NCBI GenBank assembly: GCA_029243665.1
Contig: JAQWRO010000076.1
Location: 1-24,000, forward strand
Direction: 5' to 3'
Length of the DNA stretch: 24,000 bases
Source: Gammaproteobacteria bacterium
GTDB lineage: Bacteria > Pseudomonadota > Gammaproteobacteria > Comchoanobacterales > Comchoanobacteraceae
The translations under genes and the position numbers were made by a program. Below are positions 15,661 through 22,075 of this stretch, one piece after another. The notes under the pieces were generated by a model that did no database searches, had not been told where the DNA came from, and saw only the letters and a program-made list of their open reading frames with translations. The stretch's first letter is position 1. Every line of letters starts with the position of its first letter.

Positions 15661-16986
15661 TTAATTCAGTACATTTTTTAAATTAGCTTGCGTTGACATA
15701 ATGTCATCAATGGTTGTTGCAATGCTATTAGAATTAAATCCAGAAGTTATAAGGAGTGTGGTATAGTTTTGTATTAACTGGTATCTAGAAGTAACAAGAT
15801 TGTTTCTAATGTCATTTTGTTGATCAATGAATTCAATTAAATCACTTAAAAAGATTTTTCCATTAGAATATTCATTTTTCATTAAAACAAGGGTTTTGTC
15901 TGACTGAGCTATGGTCTTTTCAAGTTGACGGATATTGTTTTTGAGCATGGTAATTCTTTTAAAATTATTATTTACCAAGTTGAATTGTTCAGCATTGGTC
16001 TGTCTGCTTTCTGCTTGGGCCCTCATAAGTGTCCCCTTTTGTTGTATAACTTTTCCAGGATTGGCCCCAAAATCATAGGTCAGACCAAGAGATGTAACGA
16101 ATGAATCTTTTACAAGATCCGAAGTTATATTATCGTCTTGGGATTCGTTTTTGTTATATAATATATTATAGGAGATGTATGGTAAGAAATTACCTTTTGT
16201 TGCTTTGAGCTGATATTTCTCTGCAACAAGTTGTAATTTAGTTGCCTTTATCGCTTGATTATACTTTGCTACATTATCTTTATAGTAATCAAGGTTTTTT
16301 AGATGAATGAAGTTAATTAATTTTGAACTGCCTGGTGCTTTTGGTAATGTTTGATATCGTTTTCCTGTTGTAAGATACATGTTGTTAAGCGAAGTTTCTA
16401 AACTTATTTGAATATTTGATCGGTTAACCTTTGCGTTTTCAAGGGATGTTTTTAAAAGATTGATATTGGTTGTGTTTGTAGAGTGTTTCTCTAGCTCACT
16501 TTGATATATGTCCTGAAGTTGTTTGATTTTGATATCATTGCTTTTTAGTGCTTCAAATTGCATCATCCCAATTGTAATTTGTGTTGTAACGATGCCCAGT
16601 AAACTGTCATGAAGATGTTTATAACTAGCCTTACTGCTTTGTGTAAATTTATCAGCACTCATGGCACTAAATACTTTTGGTGCAGAGATACTCTGCATGA
16701 CGATTAAGTCATAAGAACCTGGGTGTGAAACGGTTGAGCTCTTGTTTTTATAAGTGATGTCTCTTCTTTCTTGACTGTAAGATACAAGGGGGGCTGGCAA
16801 AAAATCCCATAAGTCTTCTCGATATATGCCATCCATTTGCATGACTTTTCCTCTAGCTACCTCAATGTTCTGATCAAAGTTAAGAGCATCGTTATAAATA
16901 GATTGAATGGTTTCAGTGTGAGCAAAAGTGTGCTGAGTAATCAAAGCAAAGGACAAGAGTTTAGAAATATTCAGTAAGGTTTTCAT
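15661..16986 (-). CDS. TolC-like outer membrane efflux/secretion protein (copy 2)
   Basis: Paralogue of the tolC-like gene at 13179-14507, with nearly the same length from this start (441 aa). Shared blocks include SIYNDAL near the N-terminus, a PAPLVSY/PLPLVNY pair, and HPGSYDLIVMQSISAPKVF against HPNVLSVDISQSVSAPKIF. Later blocks are FLPYISYNILYN and the FGANPG turn. A signal peptide covers about residues 1-22 (MKTLLNISKLLSFALITQ, ending in FAH). I prefer ATG 16986; the longer frame would need a TTG at 17025 and would bury the signal peptide. The sequence is clearly diverged, so the duplication is old. No dedicated pump is adjacent. Confidence 0.87.
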   Translation of the reverse strand: MKTLLNISKLLSFALITQHTFAHTETIQSIYNDALNFDQNIEVARGKVMQMDGIYREDLWDFLPAPLVSYSQERRDITYKNKSSTVSHPGSYDLIVMQSISAPKVFSAMSADKFTQSSKASYKHLHDSLLGIVTTQITIGMMQFEALKSNDIKIKQLQDIYQSELEKHSTNTTNINLLKTSLENAKVNRSNIQISLETSLNNMYLTTGKRYQTLPKAPGSSKLINFIHLKNLDYYKDNVAKYNQAIKATKLQLVAEKYQLKATKGNFLPYISYNILYNKNESQDDNITSDLVKDSFVTSLGLTYDFGANPGKVIQQKGTLMRAQAESRQTNAEQFNLVNNNFKRITMLKNNIRQLEKTIAQSDKTLVLMKNEYSNGKIFLSDLIEFIDQQNDIRNNLVTSRYQLIQNYTTLLITSGFNSNSIATTIDDIMSTQANLKNVLN

Positions 16987-17052
16987 ATTATATAAATTAA
17001 TATATTTATTTAATAATTTAAACAAATTTTTTTGATTTAATATGATGTTTTA

Positions 17053-17781
17053 TTATTTAATAAATAAAAAATTCTTTTCAGTGGAGTAGCTTTCAGAAAA
17101 ATTATACCCCATATCATTAAATTGCTTGAGCTCATCGACGTTTTGAATTTTATTTTTAGTGATGAAGGCTGCCATTTGTCCTCTTGCTCTTTTGGCATTG
17201 AGTGCAATGGTTTTTAAACCCCCATTTCTTATTTCTTGAAATTTAATGCGTGTGACATCGTGTCCGTTGAGGTTTAATGCCTTTTGATATTCATTTGAGC
17301 ACAAAAGAACGATCGGTTCCTTTATGTCTGACATAAATGTATTGAGTCGGTCATGCCAATACTGACTGATGATCTTGTCTTGATAATAAAGTTTGTTTTT
17401 CATTTCTAGTCGATATGGAAGAATTTTATCCATGGGTCTTAAGATGCCATATAGTGCACTGATGATTAGAAAGTGTTCATCTATGAAACCAATCTCTTCA
17501 CCATTGAATTGTTCTGGTTGCCAGTGATGATAAACATCGCCTGCATAAGTAAATAATGCTGATTCGCCATCATTGACAAGTGCTTCGCGAGAAAAATCAC
17601 TGTAGCGCTTGGTATTAAGCTCAGCAAGCGTAGGGCTTATCTCCAATAGTTTGGTTAAGTCTTTCGTGGATGTTTGATTAAGTATTTTTGCAATGTCGAC
17701 GCACTCATCTAAAAACATTGGGTTTCTAAGTCCAGGTTTGCCGGCCACCATTTTTTTTGCAGGAGATAAAAATATTTTCAT
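17053..17781 (-). CDS. yaaA: peroxide stress protein YaaA (DUF328/UPF0246)
   Basis: Member of the YaaA family, which in E. coli limits free iron and oxidative damage during hydrogen peroxide stress and has a DNA-binding helix-hairpin-helix-like fold. Landmarks are the N-terminal MKIFLSPAKKM, then ISPTLAELNTKRYSDF, the core SALYGILRPMDKILPYRLEM, and the late NAKRARGQMAAFI. I chose ATG 17781 (242 aa) because the family begins with this segment. The longer frame, from 17814, would start inside the promoter. A TATAAT box 7 nt upstream predicts a leaderless message. It is divergent from erpA, also an iron-related gene. Confidence 0.92.
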   Translation of the reverse strand: MKIFLSPAKKMVAGKPGLRNPMFLDECVDIAKILNQTSTKDLTKLLEISPTLAELNTKRYSDFSREALVNDGESALFTYAGDVYHHWQPEQFNGEEIGFIDEHFLIISALYGILRPMDKILPYRLEMKNKLYYQDKIISQYWHDRLNTFMSDIKEPIVLLCSNEYQKALNLNGHDVTRIKFQEIRNGGLKTIALNAKRARGQMAAFITKNKIQNVDELKQFNDMGYNFSESYSTEKNFLFIK

Positions 17782-17788
17782 AATATAT

Positions 17789-17818
17789 ATTATAACAAAT
17801 CTTTTTGGTTTCATTCAA
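17789..17818 (-). promoter_or_regulatory. predicted promoter of yaaA
   Basis: On the minus strand, TTGAAT (17818-17813), an 18-nt spacer and TATAAT (17794-17789) end 7 nt before the yaaA ATG. Confidence 0.5.
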
Positions 17819-17837
17819 ATATACAATTAATGGGTGA

Positions 17838-17866
17838 TTGTGCTTAATGATACAGCTTGTTATACT
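17838..17866 (+). promoter_or_regulatory. predicted promoter of erpA
   Basis: A weak TTGTGC (17838-17843), a 17-nt spacer and TATACT (17861-17866) end 7 nt before the ATG at 17874. No Shine-Dalgarno is present, so the message would be leaderless. Confidence 0.42.
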
Positions 17867-17873
17867 TAAGTAT

Positions 17874-18338
17874 ATGAGTACAACAACGACAAGTTCTGAA
17901 AAAACAATGACTAACGATCCGGCCTTGATTTTAACAGCTAAAGGTTTTGATAAGATCTATGAGCTTATCAGTGAGGTTGGTGAACCTGGTACATTGCTTA
18001 GGGTTTACATTCAAGGCGGGGGTTGTGCCGGTTTTGAGTACGGTTTTGAATTTGACGAAAGTGTGGATGCAACCGATTGGCTGATGTGCCATCGTTTTGA
18101 GTCATGTGGCTCAGTTGAATGTGAGTTGCTTGATCCTAAGGTAGCTGTTTCAGAGCAAGTTAATGTTGAGCAAGCTGATCAAAAGCAAGTTTTGGTCGTC
18201 ATTGACCCATTTAGTTATCCTTTGATGGCTGGTTCAACGCTTGATTATGTCGATGATGATCCTACCGGTTGTCGTTTTGTCTTTAAAAACCCAAGAGCCA
18301 AACGTACATGTGGTTGCGGCTCATCCTTTTCAACTTAA
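17874..18338 (+). CDS. erpA: iron-sulfur cluster insertion protein ErpA, with an internal insertion
   Basis: A-type carrier that delivers iron-sulfur clusters to target enzymes. The family cysteines are all present: Cys51 in QGGGCAGFEYGF, and Cys146 and Cys148 in the C-terminal TCGCGSSFST. The LTAKGFDKI start and NPRAKRT segment also fit ErpA. The frame is open to 17838, but ATG 17874 (154 aa) suits the family and the promoter. Compared with the usual length of about 114 aa there are roughly 31 extra residues between the EFDESV strand and VLVVIDP. This insertion contains three further Cys (72, 78, 83) in MCHRFESCGSVEC. The extra cysteines could bind metal, but this is untested. It lies 15 nt before engB. 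Confidence 0.9.
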   Translation: MSTTTTSSEKTMTNDPALILTAKGFDKIYELISEVGEPGTLLRVYIQGGGCAGFEYGFEFDESVDATDWLMCHRFESCGSVECELLDPKVAVSEQVNVEQADQKQVLVVIDPFSYPLMAGSTLDYVDDDPTGCRFVFKNPRAKRTCGCGSSFST

Positions 18339-18353
18339 TTTAAGAAATATTGC

Positions 18354-18923
18354 ATGCGTCTTTGGACTTTTATTAAATCTTCTCCTTCAGTCGAATTATT
18401 ACCGGAAGATACAGGTAGTGAAATGGCTATTTTTGGGCGTTCTAACGTAGGAAAGTCTAGTCTCATTAATGCGCTTGCTGGTCAAAAACGCCTTGCTTAC
18501 ACGAGCTCAAAGCCAGGTTGTACGATATATTTAAACTGCTATCAAGTAAATGAAACATTGCGTATGATTGATTTTACAGGATATGGGTATGCAAAAAGGT
18601 CTAAGTCAGACATCAATCTTTGGCAGGCCAATGTGGATGAATATTTAAGTGAAAGACGGTCTTTGGAAGCTGTTTGGTTGGTTTTGGATGCCAGAAGAGA
18701 TTTGCGACAAGACGATATGCTTTTGATCGAAGCATTGAGTCAATTGGAGATCCCAGTACTTGTCATTTTTAATAAATTGGATCAGCTTAATCAAAAAACA
18801 TTGCACCAAGCGAAAAAAAGTCACCAAGCAGCGCTTAGTTGTTATAAGCATTTGACTTATTTATACGTATCTGTTTTCAAAGGCACAGGGTTAGACGATT
18901 TAAGGTCCAGGCTTTCCGCATAA
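18354..18923 (+). CDS. engB: ribosome biogenesis GTP-binding protein EngB/YihA
   Basis: TRAFAC-class GTPase needed for 50S subunit assembly (189 aa). The G motifs are clear: GRSNVGKSS (Walker A, about 28-36), TSSKPGCT (switch I region), DFTGYGYA (G3, usually DLPGYGYA), NKLD (G4) and SVFKGTG (G5). The Pro of the G3 motif is replaced by Thr and G4 is NKLD rather than the usual TKxD, both mild departures. The last 24 nt overlap the 3' end of the convergent C58-like gene, so both stop inside each other's coding sequence. Confidence 0.94.
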   Translation: MRLWTFIKSSPSVELLPEDTGSEMAIFGRSNVGKSSLINALAGQKRLAYTSSKPGCTIYLNCYQVNETLRMIDFTGYGYAKRSKSDINLWQANVDEYLSERRSLEAVWLVLDARRDLRQDDMLLIEALSQLEIPVLVIFNKLDQLNQKTLHQAKKSHQAALSCYKHLTYLYVSVFKGTGLDDLRSRLSA

Positions 18924-20660
18924 GTTTTCGTCTCTTGGAGGGTTAATAATGTTTTCTAAGCTCTTTTGTAGATCATCGAGATACAGTGATTTTTTTCTTA
19001 ATATAATGATTTGAATCATGGTTCTAATGTCGCTTTTTAAATCATCAGGTAATTGTTCGTGGCGGTGTAATTTGTTATGTGCGTCAATGAGTTCTGTGAA
19101 CTTGCGGATAATAGAGTCAGAGTCATAGCTAGAGTCAGGGTTATATTTGTAGATTAATCTACTGAGCTCGTCAAGCATAGAACGTAAGGAGGTTAAGGGG
19201 TGCTCTGGGATTAAAACTTGTTCTATTATAGGCATTGTAAATATTGGATAGTCATATTTTAAATGGTGATGGCTGCCATAAGCTAGTTGGCTCCTCCCAT
19301 CAAGGATTTTACCTTTGTCGAATAAATAATTTGAAATTATTTTAGGAGCTTCGTTTATAAGTGTTTTTATGCGGGTCTCATTTTTTGTAAAATCGACTGA
19401 TAAAAGTGCTATGTTATTGAGGTAATAAAATTCTTTGTCTGCTTCTTTGTAGCGACGAGGTTCAATCATGTGCGGTGAAAAATTATCATTATTTTTAAAT
19501 AGATCAGTTAACCTTCCACGAAAGTATTCATCTGAATCATACATGTCCTTTAAGAAAGAAAGTATTCTAATGCCATGGCGGCCGCCATAGCAGATTTCTT
19601 TAAGTAAAGCAGAAGTAAGTTTTTGTTTATCGTCTTTTGAGACTAAAGAGCTTTTAAGTATAGTACTACAATCGTACCATGTTTCTTTTTGTATAAATTC
19701 ATCTGCAAGTTGATCAATGGATTCAACGCTTCTCTCTGGTCCTAATGATTTAAACTGTTTATCCATAAATGTTGTTAAAGTCTTTTCTACTTCATTATCA
19801 ATTTGTGTTATTAGATGAAACCCAATAAATTTTAAATCAGATGGGTTGCTATAACAAAGGTTAATTATAGATTGCATCTTCGATATGAAAAAATCTTCTT
19901 TGTTTGGTGAAGGTCGCATGAGGGAATCAAAAATGCTTGCTTCAGAAAGTGTTATGCCAGGCTTAAATTTATCAAATTCAACCGTTTCTTCTGCGTTTGG
20001 GTCAAGCATATAAAGTTTGTCTTGACCAATGTAAAGCCCTATAGCATGTATGGGAACATGTATAACAATGCAAGTGCCTGCAGGCAAATGAGATAGGGTT
20101 TCATATAATTCAGTGTAAAATTTGTTGAGGATGGGGCCTTCTTCTTTTGGAGGAAAGGCGCCGAAAATATTTTTGTTAGGTGTAAAAGGGGATGTTTGTA
20201 AGGGCTGTTTATTTGCTTCAATTTGGATAGACTGCTTTTGCAACCGAGTAATGATGCCAAAGCCATCTTGAAGGTGTATTTTGGTTTCCTCAGGTATTTT
20301 ATCCGGTGTTTCATGATATTTATTAAGAATCTCGATGATTTTAAAGAAACACGTTTCTTCTACATCAGGCTGAATATCATCTAGTAGCTTTCTTTCTTGT
20401 GTGGCACGCATGGAGGCAAGCCAATGAATAGAATATCCATAGCACATGCCCTTTATGATATCATGCTTAATGGTTTGATAGTGTTCAGGATTAATTTTTT
20501 CGTAAGCATTTTGTAGCTCGACTTGGTTGAGTGTTAATTTTCTTTTGACAAGGCACTCCGATAGTCGCAGTGTTTTAAGTATGTCTACAAATGGACTCTG
20601 AGACATAAAGTCTGGAAGGTAATTTTTAAGTGCTAATAGGCTTTTCTTTGTTTCTGGCAT
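18900..20660 (-). CDS. putative C58-like (YopT/AvrPphB-type) cysteine protease, effector candidate B
   Basis: A 586-aa protein paralogous to the gene at 22046-23758. The N-terminal 230 residues contain GMCYGYSIHWLASM (Cys73), HAIGLYIGQDKLYMLDPN (His205, Asp220) and AGTCIVIHVP between them. Cys-to-His spacing of 132 and His-to-Asp of 15 is close to the Cys/His/Asp triads of YopT and AvrPphB, so a papain-like C58 fold is inferred. The remaining ~350 residues are polar, predicted helical, and match no family I know. There is no signal peptide or membrane segment, so it would be cytosolic or exported by a host-directed system. The C-terminus ends KPGP, as in the paralogue. It is expressed from the repeat-borne TATAAT box 11 nt upstream of the ATG. 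Function is inferred from motif geometry only. Confidence 0.72.
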   Translation of the reverse strand: MPETKKSLLALKNYLPDFMSQSPFVDILKTLRLSECLVKRKLTLNQVELQNAYEKINPEHYQTIKHDIIKGMCYGYSIHWLASMRATQERKLLDDIQPDVEETCFFKIIEILNKYHETPDKIPEETKIHLQDGFGIITRLQKQSIQIEANKQPLQTSPFTPNKNIFGAFPPKEEGPILNKFYTELYETLSHLPAGTCIVIHVPIHAIGLYIGQDKLYMLDPNAEETVEFDKFKPGITLSEASIFDSLMRPSPNKEDFFISKMQSIINLCYSNPSDLKFIGFHLITQIDNEVEKTLTTFMDKQFKSLGPERSVESIDQLADEFIQKETWYDCSTILKSSLVSKDDKQKLTSALLKEICYGGRHGIRILSFLKDMYDSDEYFRGRLTDLFKNNDNFSPHMIEPRRYKEADKEFYYLNNIALLSVDFTKNETRIKTLINEAPKIISNYLFDKGKILDGRSQLAYGSHHHLKYDYPIFTMPIIEQVLIPEHPLTSLRSMLDELSRLIYKYNPDSSYDSDSIIRKFTELIDAHNKLHRHEQLPDDLKSDIRTMIQIIILRKKSLYLDDLQKSLENIINPPRDENLCGKPGP

Positions 20661-20750
20661 GTTTTCTTTTAATTATAGCTCAGTTAAAGAAAACTAGTTG
20701 ATTAGGTGCACGCCTCTGCGTTGGTGGATTAAGGGCCAGGCCTGGGTGAT
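20661..20750 (-). repeat. promoter/folM-scar repeat, copy 1 (before effector candidate B)
   Basis: Read on the minus strand, this copy has the stop of a C58-like 3' end (TAA at 20731-20729). A short linker follows, then the scar encoding QRIG-VHLIN plus stop in the frame of folM, where this copy has one substitution in the Ile codon. A T-rich stretch and TATAAT (20677-20672) come last. The gene-B ATG follows 11 nt after the box. It differs from copy 4 at about five of 90 positions. Confidence 0.8.
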
Positions 20751-20860
20751 TGGTGGTCTTTATTAGACTCGATCGTGTTTTGTAAATTGTCAATAGCCCT
20801 TTGGAGCGGTTTAGCATCGCGTTCAGAATGATGTTTTTCTAATGTATAAGTATGTAAAAT
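20729..20860 (-). pseudogene. C-terminal relic of a third C58-like paralogue
   Basis: In one minus-strand frame this stretch encodes TLEKHHSERDAKPLQRAIDN, then LQNTIESNKDHQSPRPGP and a stop. It matches the C-terminus of the gene at 22046-23758 (TLEELRSK..., TLQPAINHLNNAI, NQSRKPGP). No upstream part remains, because the frame runs into the 3' end of the DUF3307-like gene. It is the tail of a deleted third copy. Confidence 0.7.
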
Positions 20861-20862
20861 TG

Positions 20863-21222
20863 TTAAATTGCTAGTAAACAAATTAAAAAGTAAATTGTAA
20901 AGTGTAGGGTTTGGTCTACTGTGGTTGCTACCCAGTACATAACATCATCTTTAGCCCAATTGTATCTTTCAACCAGAGTGCTTTTAGTGTAATCAATCAT
21001 GTGATGACTCAATCCATCTATCATTGCCAAGCCTAATGCGTATGGTATTGATATGAATGGCAACAGTACCATGAATGCTCCTACGCCATGATGTAATGAA
21101 TGTAATCCTGCTGTGGGAGAAAAAAAATTGTGTTTGTTACTGGGTCTGCAATAAATGCCTTGCAATGCCAAATCACACACCCCGTGTTTCAAAGTAAAAC
21201 AAAACAACAAAATAAACTCCAT
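20863..21222 (-). CDS. DUF3307-like integral membrane protein
   Basis: A 119-aa membrane protein with about three hydrophobic helices. It shows the pattern I associate with DUF3307: an N-terminal helix with KHGVCDLALQ, a HSLHHG pair of His residues, AMIDGLSHHMIDYTK with Asp and Lys, and VDQTLHF near the C-terminus. The biochemical role of the family is unknown; the conserved His and Asp in membrane helices hint at metal or proton handling. It starts 7 nt after a TATAAT box in the flank of the folM-like gene. Its stop lies against the relic of a C58-like gene, so its 3' border appears to be a recombination point. The last residues (LICLLAI) may have been altered by that event. Confidence 0.72.
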   Translation of the reverse strand: MEFILLFCFTLKHGVCDLALQGIYCRPSNKHNFFSPTAGLHSLHHGVGAFMVLLPFISIPYALGLAMIDGLSHHMIDYTKSTLVERYNWAKDDVMYWVATTVDQTLHFTIYFLICLLAI

Positions 21223-21275
21223 ATGATTAATTATAGTTCAATTAAAGAAAACCTAGTTGATTAGGTGCATGCCTC
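21223..21275 (-). repeat. promoter/folM 3' repeat, copy 2 (native context)
   Basis: This copy comprises the intact folM 3' end (codons MHLIN and stop at 21255-21253), the T-rich stretch and TATAAT (21235-21230), followed after 7 nt by the DUF3307-like ATG. Unlike copies 1, 3 and 4 it lacks the QRIG scar and the effector tail, so it is probably the ancestral sequence from which the others arose. Confidence 0.75.
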
Positions 21276-21981
21276 CATCAATGAATAATACTTGTCCTGT
21301 GGTGAAGGTAAGTGATTCTAATGCAAGAATGCCATTGACAATGTCACCAGGGTTGCCTAGTCGTTGTAAAGGCGTTTTATTACGTTTTTCTTCTAAGGTA
21401 TCCTCAGAATAGGTTTGGTTAACAGGCTGCATCATTAAGCCAGGTGCAATGGCATTGACTCTTGTGTGCGGCGCAAGCATGCAGGCTGCATAATAAGTAA
21501 ATTGCTCTAAACTTTTCTTACTCATCCAATATGAGAACCGTTTTTGATCAATGGTAGTAATTTTTTTATCTAGCATATTAATAATGTGATTAGGGTTATC
21601 ATCTGATTTAAAGTGTTTGCTGATTAACATCGGAGCTTTAAAATTAGTATGCATCTGCAAGCTAAATTCATGATCGTCAAGGTCAATGAGCGAATCTGGA
21701 TGGTAAGTGGCGGCATTATTAATAATTAGGTCAATATTGCTAAATTTATTTTTTAAAGCCTCGATCATGGATCGCGTAGAAGTTTCATCGCTAAGATCGG
21801 CAGAATAAATAAAGCAAGATCTATTATAAGATTTAATTGCATCTTTTAGGGTGTGTGCCTCTTTTGAAGAATGATGGTAGTGAAGAATAATATTGTAGCC
21901 AGACTTAGCAAGATTTAAGGCAATATGTGCGCCTATGCGTTGAGCACCACCAGTAATAAATGCAGTTTTATCATTAACCAT
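21253..21981 (-). CDS. short-chain dehydrogenase, pteridine reductase/FolM-like
   Basis: NAD(P)-dependent SDR oxidoreductase, 242 aa. Motifs are TGGAQRIG (10-17, the TGxxxRxG form typical of pteridine reductases and FolM), NNAATYHPD (the NNA structural motif), the catalytic YWMSKK (YxxxK), NAIAPGLMM and a C-terminal FIDGGMHLIN. FolM-type enzymes reduce dihydromonapterin or dihydrofolate, so a role in pterin/folate metabolism is likely but not certain; a FabG-like activity is the alternative. Its TATAAT box, within repeat copy 3, ends 7 nt before the ATG, so the message is probably leaderless. Truncated pieces of this gene occur in three of the four repeats around it. Confidence 0.82.
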   Translation of the reverse strand: MVNDKTAFITGGAQRIGAHIALNLAKSGYNIILHYHHSSKEAHTLKDAIKSYNRSCFIYSADLSDETSTRSMIEALKNKFSNIDLIINNAATYHPDSLIDLDDHEFSLQMHTNFKAPMLISKHFKSDDNPNHIINMLDKKITTIDQKRFSYWMSKKSLEQFTYYAACMLAPHTRVNAIAPGLMMQPVNQTYSEDTLEEKRNKTPLQRLGNPGDIVNGILALESLTFTTGQVLFIDGGMHLIN

Positions 21982-22075
21982 TAATAAAATTATAGGTCAA
22001 TTAGAGAAAACTAGTTGATTAGGTGCACGCCTATGCGTTGGTGGATTAAGGTCCGGGCTTGCGTGATTGGTTGTG
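21982..22075 (-). repeat. promoter/folM-scar repeat, copy 3 (between effector candidate A and the folM-like gene)
   Basis: On the minus strand this copy runs through the effector-A tail and stop (22048-22046), the linker, and the QRIG-VHLIN scar with its own stop. TATAAT (21994-21989) then sits 7 nt before the folM-like ATG. The short spacer after the box differs from copies 1 and 4. Confidence 0.8.

Noticed and set aside
20039..20314. 91-aa minus-strand ORF inside effector candidate B
   Set aside because: Different frame of the same strand within a clearly coding region that contains the His/Asp motifs.
20661..20690. TTTTCTTT/AAAGAAAA pairing before the effector starts as a terminator
   Set aside because: Pure A/T stem of about 8-10 bp that overlaps the promoter and is not kept in copies 2 and 3; more likely incidental.
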